Source: an uncultured Bacilli bacterium | GTDB taxonomy: Bacteria; Bacillota_I; Bacilli_A; RF39; UBA660 | Length of the DNA: 60,771 bases | Direction: 5' to 3' | NCBI GenBank assembly: GCA_934101865.1 | Contig: CAKOSA010000005.1 | Coordinates: forward strand, 1-60,771 | Part shown: piece after piece, positions 52,160 to 60,761 of the stretch | Layout of the letters: every line of letters begins with the position of its first letter | Position numbering within the stretch: the stretch's first letter is position 1 | Translations under genes and position numbers: made by a program | The notes under the pieces: generated by a model | Database searches by the model: none | Seen by the model: only the letters and a program-made list of their open reading frames with translations | What the model was told of the DNA's origin: nothing

Positions 52160-52813
52160 ATGAAAATATTCAAAAAACTAAAAATAGAACCAGAAAATAT
52201 CAATTTATACTATAAAGCATTTACACACACATCATTTAGTAACGAAAATCCATCTTATGAAAGTTATGAAAGATTAGAGTTCCTCGGAGATGCTGTACTC
52301 GAATTAATAGTAAGTGAATACTTGTATAAGGAAAGACATCTTGAAGAAGGAGAAATGACAAAAAAAAGAGCCAGTTTGGTATGTGAAAACGCACTTGCAC
52401 GCTTTGCATCAGATCTAAAATTTGCCGAAGATATCAAACTAGGAAGTGGCGAAATATCTGCTAATAATACTATTTTAGCCGATGTATTTGAAGCCTTCAT
52501 AGCAGCTCTTTACCTAGATAAAGGCTATGATTATACTAGAGAAATAGTCCTATCAATCATTGTTAAATACGATAAACAAGGCATAGATTTCCTTAAAGAT
52601 TATAAATCAACACTTCAAGAACTGGTCCAAACCGACAAAAAAAGTGTCCATTACTCTATTGTTAATGAGAAAGGGCCAGCCCACAATAAGACATTTACTT
52701 GCGAAGTAAAAGTAGGTAATATCGTGATGGGAAGAGGCGTAGGAAGTAGTAAAAAAGCCGCTGAACAGGAAGCTGCCCGCGTTGCCTTAGCCAAGTGTGC
52801 TAAACACAAATAG
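52160..52813 (+). CDS. rnc: Ribonuclease III
   Basis: Cuts double-stranded RNA (rRNA precursors, mRNA). Catalytic signature ERLEFLGDAVLEL (about residues 35-47) and the second acidic site ADVFEAFIAALYLD (about 107-120) are complete; a dsRBD fills about 145-215 with SSKKAAEQEAARVAL. Length 217 is normal. The start ATG follows TAGTAGGGCG. Confidence 0.95.
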   Translation: MKIFKKLKIEPENINLYYKAFTHTSFSNENPSYESYERLEFLGDAVLELIVSEYLYKERHLEEGEMTKKRASLVCENALARFASDLKFAEDIKLGSGEISANNTILADVFEAFIAALYLDKGYDYTREIVLSIIVKYDKQGIDFLKDYKSTLQELVQTDKKSVHYSIVNEKGPAHNKTFTCEVKVGNIVMGRGVGSSKKAAEQEAARVALAKCAKHK

Positions 52814-53097
52814 AGGAAATTTATCCTTTATTTTTTTATTTGGTCGGCTATTTCCAAAAAGAAATATGTAGTAGAAAATACGTATAATTTATGCCAAAAT
52901 TAATCTAAGCCGAACGCAAATACATAGTTAATTTTAGGAATTATAAATTACATTTTTAATAAATTAATTATTCACAAATTACTCGTATAAACCTACCTAG
53001 TAACCTCAAAAAAACTCAAAATCACAAAATATTACCAATAAATAAAGTAAAATATCGTTCCAAAATTACAATTTAAAACTCCCAAAATTTATTTTTT

Positions 53098-53120
53098 AAG
53101 CCACCTTTATGGCTTTTTTT
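53098..53120 (+). terminator. Rho-independent terminator
   Basis: AAGCCA (53098-53103) pairs with TGGCTT (53110-53115), loop CCTTTA, followed by TTTTT. It is 285 bases past rnc and no gene lies directly before it, so it may end an unseen RNA or a long rnc tail. Confidence 0.65.
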
Positions 53121-53373
53121 ATTTATAAATCATACAAAATTTTTATATATTTAACACCCAAAAAATCTCTCAAAAATACCAAAAAATATCTAAATTTAAA
53201 TTTACAAGCATTATTAAAAATCATTTATTTGTCAAAAAAATAACTTTAAAATCATACTAATTCAAATATAATTTACACCCCAAAACCACATTTATTTCAT
53301 TTAAAATCCTCCCCAAAAATCACCCAAAAAGTACTCTAAATTATCCAAATTAAAAAAAATAAAAAAATCACGA

Positions 53374-53412
53374 TGTTACCTACACGGTAACAAATTTGAC
53401 ACTTTTAAGTGT
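53374..53412. promoter_or_regulatory. Two palindromes upstream of the bacteriocin export genes
   Basis: TGTTACC (53374-53380) and GGTAACA (53386-53392) form a 7-base inverted repeat around 5 bases. Six bases on, ACACTT-TT-AAGTGT (53399-53412) forms another, overlapping a TTGACA (53396-53401). These look like regulator sites at a promoter, about 100 bases before the gene. Confidence 0.4.
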
Positions 53413-53501
53413 AAAGTTTTAAAAAAAATGAAGAAATTTAGCCTCCGAGGGGGGAATTTTTGAATTTTTTGGGAATAATAATAATAGAGGAGGTCGGAAG
53501 G

Positions 53502-55592
53502 ATGAAAAAAAATCAAATCGTATTACAAGAAGGTAACAAAGATTGTGGTAGTGCTTGTTTGTTATCAATAATCAGATACTATGGTGGAGACTATCCATTA
53601 GAAAAATTAGTGGAACTAACAAACACAACAAAAGAAGGGACAAGCTTTTATGAATTAAAATACGCATCTCAAGAACTTGGACTTATAGCAAACGGCTACA
53701 AAATAGAAACCATATCCCAAATGTCAAAAATAGACAAGCCCATATTAGCCCAAGTAAATATCAAAGGCTATATGCACTTTGTAGTTGTTTACAAAATTCA
53801 AAATAACAAATGCACAATAATGGACCCCGCCAAAGGCAAGGATATTGTACCCATTGAAAAATTTAACACAATATTCACAGGAAATATCCTTTTAATCGAA
53901 CCATACAAAAAACTAGAAATCCATAAAAGCGATAACTATATCAAAAATATTATTGTACTGTTATTCATCAAAAATAAAAAACTAATTAAAAACCTAATTT
54001 TACTGTCATTAATCTCTACAGCCCTTACTTGCTTATATAGTTTTTATTTCAAAATAGCAATAGATAATATAGCTTTAACCCATAACCTAAAATTAATTGC
54101 CCTTATATTTTTCATAATAATGCTAATAAAAGAAACAACCGGATATTTTAGAAATAAACTTCTAATATATCTAAATCAAAAAGTCGATTTATCCATCTTT
54201 TTAGAAACATATAACAAAATCCTTTCACTTCCTTATAATTATTATAAGACAAAATCAACCGGAGAAGTAATATCAAGAGTTAACGATTTAGGAGAAATAA
54301 AAAATTTCCTTAGCAAAATTCTTGTCGTAATATTCTTAGATATCCTCATAACCATAAGTGGTGGAATAATCTTATACATAATTAGCCCCAAACTATTTTT
54401 ATACCTTATATTAGTAGTATTAGCATACATTCTGATATATAAAATATTTAAGCAAAGTATAAAAAAGTTAACAACAATATGCCAAGAAAAAACAGCTAAG
54501 GTCAATTCCCTATTAGTAGAAACCATATCCGGTTTTGAAAGTATAAAAGAATTAAACTATCATCAAGGCATAGAAAAAAAGATGGAAAAAACTTATATAG
54601 ATGCTCTAGAAAAAACAGTGGCATTAGACAAAATATCTAATATAGAAGCATTTATAAAGAACATAGTAACAGAGACAGGCCTTTTATTAGTAATGTTTCT
54701 AGGATGTAGTCAAATATTAGAAGGAAATTTAACTCTAGGTAGCCTCATAACCTTCAATTCCCTATTAGTATATTTCCTTTCCCCTGTCAGAAATATAGTA
54801 GATACCAGTAAAGAATACTTTTACGTAGCATCAAGTATAAAAAGAGCCAATAACTTTTTAAACGTAGAACCAGAAAAACTAAACGAAGAAACAAATTTAA
54901 TCCCGCAAGGAGATATTAATATCCAAAATTTAACCTTTAAATACAGTAGAACTACGGAAGTATTAAAAAACATTAATCTAAATATAAAATCAGGAGAAAA
55001 AACACTAATAATGGGAACTTCAGGCACCGGAAAGTCAACTCTTTTAAAAATAATCTATGCCTACTACAAAATAAAACGAGGAACTATCAAAATAGGCAAT
55101 ATAGATATAAACGACTACGAAACCCAAGATATAAGAAAAAACATTGGTTATATATCTCAAAATGAAACCCTCTTTACAGATACCATAAAAAACAATATTA
55201 TCCTAGATAGAAATATAAATCAAACAAAATTTCTTGATATATGTAAAATAACAGGGGTAGAAGAGATAGTCCAAGATATGCCATTAGGTTATGATACACC
55301 ATTAGAAGAAGGCGGAGTTAATATATCAGGAGGTCAAAGACAACGAATAATATTAGCCCGTATGATCCTAAAAGAATGCCAAATTCTAATGATAGATGAA
55401 GCACTAAATCAACTAGATATAAATGCCGAAAGAAAAATACTAAAAAAATTATTTAAGTTCTATCAAGCAAAGACAATAATAGTAATTTCACATCGAAAAG
55501 ACAATATGGATTTATATGATAAAGTCGTAAAAATAGAAAATGGCCAAATAGTAGAGGAATTAACAAGAAATAATCAGGAGGAAATATTATGA
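53502..55592 (+). CDS. Peptidase-containing bacteriocin ABC exporter (C39 type)
   Basis: The exporter cuts double-glycine leaders and moves the peptide outside. ATG 53502 behind AGAGGAGG gives 696 residues. The C39 peptidase (about 1-135) has QEGNKDCGSACL (Cys), MHFVVVY (His) and MDPAKG (Asp). Six helices of the ABC membrane domain follow (about 160-440), then the ATPase: Walker A MGTSGTGKSTLLK, the Q-loop ISQNE, signature NISGGQRQRIIL, Walker B ILMIDEAL and the His switch VISHR. All sites are intact. An earlier in-frame TTG at 53460 has no ribosome-binding site. Confidence 0.93.
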   Translation: MKKNQIVLQEGNKDCGSACLLSIIRYYGGDYPLEKLVELTNTTKEGTSFYELKYASQELGLIANGYKIETISQMSKIDKPILAQVNIKGYMHFVVVYKIQNNKCTIMDPAKGKDIVPIEKFNTIFTGNILLIEPYKKLEIHKSDNYIKNIIVLLFIKNKKLIKNLILLSLISTALTCLYSFYFKIAIDNIALTHNLKLIALIFFIIMLIKETTGYFRNKLLIYLNQKVDLSIFLETYNKILSLPYNYYKTKSTGEVISRVNDLGEIKNFLSKILVVIFLDILITISGGIILYIISPKLFLYLILVVLAYILIYKIFKQSIKKLTTICQEKTAKVNSLLVETISGFESIKELNYHQGIEKKMEKTYIDALEKTVALDKISNIEAFIKNIVTETGLLLVMFLGCSQILEGNLTLGSLITFNSLLVYFLSPVRNIVDTSKEYFYVASSIKRANNFLNVEPEKLNEETNLIPQGDINIQNLTFKYSRTTEVLKNINLNIKSGEKTLIMGTSGTGKSTLLKIIYAYYKIKRGTIKIGNIDINDYETQDIRKNIGYISQNETLFTDTIKNNIILDRNINQTKFLDICKITGVEEIVQDMPLGYDTPLEEGGVNISGGQRQRIILARMILKECQILMIDEALNQLDINAERKILKKLFKFYQAKTIIVISHRKDNMDLYDKVVKIENGQIVEELTRNNQEEIL

Positions 55593-55975
55593 AAAAAGAA
55601 ATAATAATACAAAATTCTTACAACAATATTATGAACACATACAAAAAAATACTACTCATATTAGTATTAGTTCTAATAACAATAATAATAACAATACCCT
55701 TTAAAAAAAATAAAACCATAATGTCCATTTATAAAGATAGAAAATTAGTCATAGAAACCTCATCTCCTAGTGAAATAATGGCAAATAACTATCTGTACAT
55801 AAATAATATAAAATGTAAATATACTATAGATTCCATTCTTGAAAAACAAATAATTTTACAAATTAGCAATCCATTACAAAGTTTTTCTGAAAATGAAACC
55901 ATAAAATTAGTACTACCAATCGAAGAAAAGCCCATCATTAAATACCTATACGATTACATAAGGAGGACAAAATGA
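55589..55975 (+). CDS. Small single-helix protein of the bacteriocin operon (HlyD-like accessory candidate)
   Basis: The 128 residues have a basic head, one helix (about 20-40) and a short external part with beta-like strands. The order exporter - single-helix protein - precursor peptides suggests an accessory role like the HlyD-type partners of C39 exporters, but it is much shorter and no lipoyl or hairpin domain is visible. An immunity role is also possible. It overlaps both neighbours by 4 bases. Confidence 0.55.
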   Translation: MKKEIIIQNSYNNIMNTYKKILLILVLVLITIIITIPFKKNKTIMSIYKDRKLVIETSSPSEIMANNYLYINNIKCKYTIDSILEKQIILQISNPLQSFSENETIKLVLPIEEKPIIKYLYDYIRRTK

Positions 55976-56070
55976 TAAATATTACAAATGAAGAATTAAA
56001 AAAAATATCCGGAGGATGTAACTGGAGGAGAATAGTCGTATTACTAAGATACCTTTGTAGATTTATATAA
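55972..56070 (+). CDS. Double-glycine bacteriocin precursor 1
   Basis: A 32-residue frame behind AAGGAGG. Leader MINITNEELKKISGG ends in the GG cut site; the mature part is 17 residues, CNWRRIVVLLRYLCRFI, with four arginines and two cysteines that could form a disulfide. Leader positions match the other two peptides (EEL, I/V at -4, GG). The ATG overlaps the previous stop. Confidence 0.75.
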   Translation: MINITNEELKKISGGCNWRRIVVLLRYLCRFI

Positions 56071-56094
56071 AAATATGACGGTATTACTAAACCA

Positions 56095-56119
56095 AACTAT
56101 ACATAAATAAAGTATAGTT
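56095..56119 (+). other. Intercistronic hairpin between precursors 1 and 2
   Basis: AACTATAC (56095-56102) pairs with GTATAGTT (56112-56119) around 9 bases, with no T-run after it. It may set mRNA stability or partial read-through, giving unequal amounts of the peptides. Confidence 0.4.
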
Positions 56120-56145
56120 ACCCATTAAAGAAAGGAGTTGTTAAT

Positions 56146-56271
56146 ATGATAACACTAAATAATGAAGAATTAAACTACGTAAAAGGAGGAGGCTGGGCCC
56201 TAGCCGCAAGTATAATAGCTGGTATAATTTGGCTTGGTGGCCTTTTCGTAGGATATACAACAAGAGGATAG
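56146..56271 (+). CDS. Double-glycine bacteriocin precursor 2
   Basis: A 41-residue frame behind AAAGGAG. The leader MITLNNEELNYVKGG is followed by a 26-residue, very hydrophobic, Gly- and Ala-rich mature part (GWALAASIIAGIIWLGGLFV) ending YTTRG. A membrane-active peptide is likely. Confidence 0.75.
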   Translation: MITLNNEELNYVKGGGWALAASIIAGIIWLGGLFVGYTTRG

Positions 56272-56307
56272 AAATAATAAAAATCAATTAAAGAAAGGAG
56301 AAAAAAT

Positions 56308-56475
56308 ATGAGAGAATTAGAAGTAAGAGAGTTAAAAAACATTTCCGGAGGATGGTCTTTAAGTGCGGCCTTTATTAATGCAGCCGTAGCAGCAGGTAAA
56401 TCAATATACAATTTTGGAAGAGTAATTGGTAGCACAATAAGAGGCCTTGTAAACGGAACATACACATTTTATTAA
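56308..56475 (+). CDS. Double-glycine bacteriocin precursor 3
   Basis: A 55-residue frame behind AAAGGAG. The leader MRELEVRELKNISGG precedes a 40-residue mature part starting WSLSAAFINAAVAAGKSI, with GxxxG-like spacing (FGRVIGSTIRGLVNG) and an aromatic end. It resembles class II helical peptides that work in pairs. The terminator follows 6 bases later. Confidence 0.75.
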   Translation: MRELEVRELKNISGGWSLSAAFINAAVAAGKSIYNFGRVIGSTIRGLVNGTYTFY

Positions 56476-56481
56476 TAAACC

Positions 56482-56511
56482 AAAGACATTGAACCCACAT
56501 TCAATGTCTTT
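56482..56511. terminator. Bidirectional terminator after the bacteriocin operon
   Basis: AAAGACATTGAA (56482-56493) pairs perfectly with TTCAATGTCTTT (56500-56511) around CCCACA. The minus-strand gene ends at 56515, so it serves both sides. Confidence 0.85.
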
Positions 56512-56514
56512 CTC

Positions 56515-57813
56515 CTATATAACATCACGGTATCCATCATCATTATTATGATTATGATTATGATTACTATTATTACCATTATCATTTTTGCTATCTTCAT
56601 CCCTACCCATAGTGTGAGCAGCATTAATTTCATCATCAACTTCAATTAATTTAAGCACTTCTTCAAAAGAAGTAAATCCAGCAATAACCTTATATAAACC
56701 ATCTTGAAGCAAAGTAATAACATCTCTATTATAAACAAGTTTACGCAATTCCTTTTTCGGAAGGCCACTACTAATAGCATCTCTAATCTCTTGATTAATA
56801 AGCAAAACCTCTTGAACAGCAATACGTCCCCTATATCCCTTGGAACAATTACTACAACCAACCGGAGTATAAATCTTTTCTACATTTTTGCCCAAAACAT
56901 CTCTAAAAAGCTTCTTTTCATAATCATTAGTTTCTCTAACCTTTTTACACTTATCGCAAAGTTTTCTAGCAAGCTTCTGGGAAACAATTCCCGTAAGGGC
57001 ACTTGCCAAAAGATACCTTTCAACATCCATATCAATAAGCCTTTCAATAGTATTAAGAGAATTATTAGTATGCAGTGTAGACAAAACAAGGTGTCCCGTA
57101 ATAGAAGCCCTAACCGCAATCTGAGCAGTCTCACTATCCCTAATCTCACCAATCATAATAACATTAGGGTCCTCTCTAAGAATACTCCTAAGAACAGTAG
57201 CAAAGTCAAGCCCAATTTCACTATTAACCTGTACTTGATTAATCCCCTCAATATCCATCTCAACAGGGTCTTCAACCGTAATCAAATTAGCTCCCTTAAC
57301 ATTAAGCTTCTTCAAAAAAGAATATACCGTAGTAGATTTACCACTACCAGTCGCTCCTGTAACCAAAATAATACCATTCGGAGCACTTATCATTTTCATA
57401 ATCTTTTTATAATTAATCTCATTAAAAAACAAATACTCAAGACCCTGCATACTACGTGAATAATCCAAGATACGAATAACAATCTTTTCACCCTTTTTCG
57501 TAGGAAGAGTAGCAACACGCATATCAAGATCCATACCATTAAGCTTAGTTTTAATTGCTCCATCCTGAGGAAGTCTCGTTTCCGTTATATTCATTCCCGA
57601 TAAAATCTTAATTCTAGTCATTATATTTTGCTTAACTTCTTCAGGAATATTAGCATAATCATCCAAAATACCATCTACCCTAAGCCTTACCCTAAGAACC
57701 GTATCCGTAGGATCAAAATGAATATCACTAGCCCCCATTTTAACAGAGTCAATAATAATACCATTCACTGCATCAACAACAGGAGTCGTTAAAAAATTGA
57801 TAGTACACTTCAT
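56515..57813 (-). CDS. PilB/GspE-type secretion ATPase without the N-terminal domain
   Basis: The 432 residues begin directly in the N2 domain (MGASDIHFDP...RLRVDG) and have Walker A VTGATGSGKSTT, the Asp box ITVEDPVE, Walker B NVIMIGEIRDSETA, the His box LVLSTLHTN and two CxxC pairs (CDKC, CSNC). The usual MshEN domain of 150 or so residues is missing, as in ComGA-like ATPases. After the core is a tail of Asn, His and Asp. It would power a pseudopilus, but no pilin or PilC is in the window. SD GAGGTGG stands before the ATG. Confidence 0.92.
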   Translation of the reverse strand: MKCTINFLTTPVVDAVNGIIIDSVKMGASDIHFDPTDTVLRVRLRVDGILDDYANIPEEVKQNIMTRIKILSGMNITETRLPQDGAIKTKLNGMDLDMRVATLPTKKGEKIVIRILDYSRSMQGLEYLFFNEINYKKIMKMISAPNGIILVTGATGSGKSTTVYSFLKKLNVKGANLITVEDPVEMDIEGINQVQVNSEIGLDFATVLRSILREDPNVIMIGEIRDSETAQIAVRASITGHLVLSTLHTNNSLNTIERLIDMDVERYLLASALTGIVSQKLARKLCDKCKKVRETNDYEKKLFRDVLGKNVEKIYTPVGCSNCSKGYRGRIAVQEVLLINQEIRDAISSGLPKKELRKLVYNRDVITLLQDGLYKVIAGFTSFEEVLKLIEVDDEINAAHTMGRDEDSKNDNGNNSNHNHNHNNDDGYRDVI

Positions 57814-57938
57814 AAGCCACCTCTATCCCTTTATTCTCTATTTATATTATAAACTACTTTATAAAATTTTACAAGCACAAAAATACAATTCGACATTATT
57901 TACACAAATTTACATATATAATCAAAATGGTGATTAAA

Positions 57939-58400
57939 ATGAAAAATAAAATAATAAAAATAATATTCCCAATACTTTTATCAATCATATTAGGAGCACT
58001 ATCAGGAAAAATAGTCAGTAAAATATATGCCGAAAAAACCACAGATACATTAAATAGTGTCGCTCTATATATAATTGAAGAAGGAACCTATAATGACGAA
58101 AGCAATTTACGTCTCACAGGCAAAACTATTGATTACGCATATTATAAAGAAGATGATAAATACAAAAAAATAATAGGCATAACACAGGATGAAGAAAACG
58201 TCGCCAAAATAATAAATACCTACGATATTGACGGGGTAGTGTCAAAATATTTACTAGCAAATAAAGAAATTGCCAGCAAAATTACCACCTATGACATATT
58301 ACTAAAAACAGCAACTTCCGAAGACGAAATAAAACAAATAGTAACGGATACACTAAAATACTATAAAGATAAAAATTTAAAATTAATAAAAGTCGATTAA
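57939..58400 (+). CDS. Single-helix membrane protein of unknown function
   Basis: ATG 57939, 5 bases after GGTGA, gives 153 residues: basic head, one helix (about 7-28), then a hydrophilic external part, rich in Thr, Glu and Lys. No family is recognised. It starts a run of three plus-strand genes after the divergent ATPase gene. Confidence 0.5.
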   Translation: MKNKIIKIIFPILLSIILGALSGKIVSKIYAEKTTDTLNSVALYIIEEGTYNDESNLRLTGKTIDYAYYKEDDKYKKIIGITQDEENVAKIINTYDIDGVVSKYLLANKEIASKITTYDILLKTATSEDEIKQIVTDTLKYYKDKNLKLIKVD

Positions 58401-58423
58401 TTACACTTTAGGGGGGCACTATC

Positions 58424-59167
58424 GTGGGCAAAAACAAAGTATTTACCATAATACTATTCATAATTCTACTAAATATAGAAACAATTGTAATAGTCAATAC
58501 AAAACCAGGTTTAATAACAAAAATATCCCAATGCCATTATATAACAGAAACAATTCCATATAAGTATATGATTGAAAAAGGAATTTCATATCAAACGACC
58601 AGTAAAATTCTAACTACTACCACCTTTATTAATTATTATGAAGAAACAATTATAAAAGAAAAAAACTTGGAGGCAATCCCGATAGCCAAAACCATTAATA
58701 ATATCAATAAAGAGCTAGAAAGCAATAATCAAAAAATATCTTCCTCCAAAATTAAAGAATTAATAACCAATTTTACAAATAAAGACCAAATAAAAAAAAT
58801 AAATAATTACAAAAAACAAAATAAATTAATAAAAATATCAAAGATGACTAGTAAACAAAACATAAAAATATTGGTGGCCATACTACTAATAATAACAATT
58901 ATAATATACAAAACAAATAATAAAAAAACATATAAAGAATTAATAAAAAGTATAAGACTAACAACTATATCATTAATGCTAATATTATTATTTTTCCTTT
59001 TTTTTCAATTTTTCTATCAAAATAGTCAAAATATAGTATATAATATATTACGAGAAATGTTAAATTCACTATTTGTTCCAATAATAAAAATGATAATTAT
59101 AAACGTATTAATAATTACCATTATAAACAAAATAGGAAAAGTACCAAGAAAGAAGGAGAAAGTATGA
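58424..59167 (+). CDS. Membrane protein of unknown function
   Basis: GTG 58424 behind AGGGGGGC gives 247 residues. One helix lies at the start (about 6-24), an external region of about 110 residues follows, then three more helices (about 147-165, 185-205, 215-235) and a basic end. No motif I recognise is present. Its stop overlaps the next start by 4 bases, so the two genes are coupled. Confidence 0.5.
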   Translation: MGKNKVFTIILFIILLNIETIVIVNTKPGLITKISQCHYITETIPYKYMIEKGISYQTTSKILTTTTFINYYEETIIKEKNLEAIPIAKTINNINKELESNNQKISSSKIKELITNFTNKDQIKKINNYKKQNKLIKISKMTSKQNIKILVAILLIITIIIYKTNNKKTYKELIKSIRLTTISLMLILLFFLFFQFFYQNSQNIVYNILREMLNSLFVPIIKMIIINVLIITIINKIGKVPRKKEKV

Positions 59168-59685
59168 AAATAAATACACCAGAAGAATTATATGATTTAG
59201 TTAGTCAAACAGAATATGGCTGGCTTGATAGTGATGGACAAAAACATTACAAATTAGAAATGGAGCAGTATCAAGAAAAATATATATTGCAAACCCCCGA
59301 AGAAGTAGAAAAAAATAAAATTGGTATATGTTGGGACCAAGTAGAATTAGAAAGATATTATTTAGAAAAAATGGGTATCATTTGTGAAAGTTATATAATA
59401 TATTATGCCGGAGAAAGAAAAGACAGAGTGCATACCTTTTTAATATACTACAAGGATAATTACACATATTGGTTTGAGCACGCTTGGAAAAATCACAAAG
59501 GAATTCATAAGTATGAAAATAAAGAAGAAATTTTAGCCGAGGTAAAGAGGATTTTTATAACAGAAGAGTTAAAAAATAATTACGAGGAAAAAAGAATGCA
59601 CATTTACAATTATGCAAAACCTCGTCCTCACGTAAATCATTACAATTTTTTAAAATATTGTCAAAAATTTAGAGATGTAGATTAG
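59164..59685 (+). CDS. Transglutaminase-like cysteine-peptidase-fold protein (candidate)
   Basis: The 173 residues have no signal. NKIGICWDQVELERYYLEKMGI (shown in part: GICWDQ with the cysteine on a helix start) followed by RVHTFLIYYKD and FEHAWKNH looks like the Cys-His layout of the transglutaminase-like fold. The third residue of a triad is uncertain. It is coupled to the preceding membrane gene and is the last gene before the rRNA leader. Confidence 0.5.
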   Translation: MKINTPEELYDLVSQTEYGWLDSDGQKHYKLEMEQYQEKYILQTPEEVEKNKIGICWDQVELERYYLEKMGIICESYIIYYAGERKDRVHTFLIYYKDNYTYWFEHAWKNHKGIHKYENKEEILAEVKRIFITEELKNNYEEKRMHIYNYAKPRPHVNHYNFLKYCQKFRDVD

Positions 59686-59890
59686 GAGATACAGATATAT
59701 TAAGAGATAAGATTATTATAGTAATAGAGTGACAAATCGAAAAGAAGATGTGCAAATTATAAGAAATTCCTAGGTAGTGGAAATATAAGGCAATAAAGTA
59801 ATGAAATAATTAAGGGCTAGAGCTATAAGAAGATGAAGTAATAAAATATAAGGTTAAAAAATGATAGAATGATGAAACCCCAAAATACGT

Positions 59891-59920
59891 TAAGACGATT
59901 TAAGGCGATGTAAGACGATT
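59891..59920 (+). repeat. Three tandem decamers
   Basis: TAAGACGATT, TAAGGCGATG and TAAGACGATT follow each other without gaps. The 10-base period puts each unit on the same face of the DNA helix. Confidence 0.6.
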
Positions 59921-60085
59921 CAATTTTTGAAAAGTAATAAACCAAATTCTTGTTTTAAATTAGCTATAAAAAAGTATGTCTTTTAAATTATTAAATGTTT
60001 TGAAAATTATTTAAGGAAAGATAATAAACAACAGAGAGTAAATATAATTTAAAAAATATATTGAGCACTCGTGTATTCTTGGCCA

Positions 60086-60211
60086 ATGATTATTATTTGC
60101 TTTTTTCTTTTAATTACATCAATTTATAGTAAATATTTTGCAACTAAGAAAAAAAATAAAAGAAAACTATTAATCAAGGAAAATGCAATAGCCAAAAAAA
60201 TATTAATATAA
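60086..60211 (+). CDS. Possible small membrane peptide
   Basis: A 41-residue frame with a hydrophobic head (MIIICFFLLITSIY) and a lysine-rich tail. No ribosome-binding site precedes the ATG, and an upstream in-frame GTG at 60071 does not have one either. The layout resembles a toxin-like or accessory membrane peptide, but chance in AT-rich DNA is as likely. Confidence 0.2.
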   Translation: MIIICFFLLITSIYSKYFATKKKNKRKLLIKENAIAKKILI

Positions 60212-60545
60212 TGTTACTATTTAACTAATATAGTATGATTTTTTGGGGAAAAAGGCTACGTGTGTACTCAATTGTTAGGAATGAACGGTTGAGTTGAATA
60301 AATTTCACAGAACTTAATGCGACATTATTAGCATAATTATTAAAATAATTCTCCATAAATTAATCCCTACAAAAAAGATTTTTATTAATCTTTAAAATTA
60401 AGATATCCCCAACATAAAAATAAGATATCTCCAACATATTCCACGACAATTCAATACACAGCCAAAAAAATGTTATTATACACAGTTTAAATTAAGCTAG
60501 TGTTACCAGAAAAATCAAAAAAAATAAAAAACTTTCAAAAAAGTG

Positions 60546-60574
60546 TTGACATGTGACGAAAAATAGAGTATTAT
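60546..60574 (+). promoter_or_regulatory. rRNA promoter P1
   Basis: TTGACA (60546-60551) and TATTAT (60569-60574) are 17 bases apart. It is the first of two similar units before the window end. Confidence 0.85.
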
Positions 60575-60592
60575 TAGATTACGTCAAACGAA

Positions 60593-60614
60593 AAAGCCCG
60601 AAAAGAAAGGCTTT
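60593..60614 (+). other. Leader hairpin after P1
   Basis: AAAGCC (60593-60598) pairs with GGCTTT (60609-60614) around a purine-rich loop CGAAAAGAAA. A similar hairpin stands after P2. It is a boxB-like antitermination candidate. Confidence 0.5.
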
Positions 60615-60675
60615 GAGAGGTTTGATAGTCAAAAAAGTAATTAATAAAAAAAATTAAAAAACTTGAAAAAAACAC

Positions 60676-60704
60676 TTGACATTGAAAAAAAAAGATGATA
60701 TATT
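60676..60704 (+). promoter_or_regulatory. rRNA promoter P2
   Basis: TTGACA (60676-60681) and TATATT (60699-60704) are 17 bases apart, 130 bases after P1. The nearest downstream gene would be 16S rRNA beyond the window. Confidence 0.85.
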
Positions 60705-60712
60705 AATTACTG

Positions 60713-60730
60713 TGTCCGAAAGAAAGGGCA
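60713..60730 (+). other. Leader hairpin after P2
   Basis: TGTCC (60713-60717) pairs with GGGCA (60726-60730), with one G-T pair, around GAAAGAAA. It shares the CCGAAA(AG)AAAGG sequence with the hairpin after P1. Confidence 0.45.
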
Positions 60731-60747
60731 AAACAAAAGAGAATTTA

Positions 60748-60761
60748 GTTCTTTGAAAACT
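60748..60761 (+). promoter_or_regulatory. boxA-like rRNA antitermination element
   Basis: GTTCTTTGAAAACT is almost the same as the boxA region found just upstream of 16S rRNA in Bacillota. Only 10 bases remain to the window edge, so the 16S rRNA gene should begin a little beyond it. Confidence 0.8.

Larger units (their letters stand above)
52814..53501. other. AT-rich intergenic region (688 bases)
   Basis: No frame with a coding look is present. It is low in complexity and poor in G. It holds a terminator at 53098-53120, a short inverted repeat TCGGCT...AGCCGA (52844-52913), and two palindromes before the exporter gene (53374-53412). No clear -10 box is seen after the TTGACA at 53396. Confidence 0.6.
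59686..60545. other. Long non-coding stretch before the rRNA promoters
   Basis: About 860 AT-rich bases without a convincing gene. It has three tandem decamers at 59891-59920 and one short frame at 60086-60211. No terminator with a clear T-run follows the previous gene. Confidence 0.6.

Noticed and set aside
52844..52913. Inverted repeat TCGGCT...AGCCGA after rnc as a structured RNA
   Set aside because: Only six bases pair across about 57 bases, and no inner stems support it.
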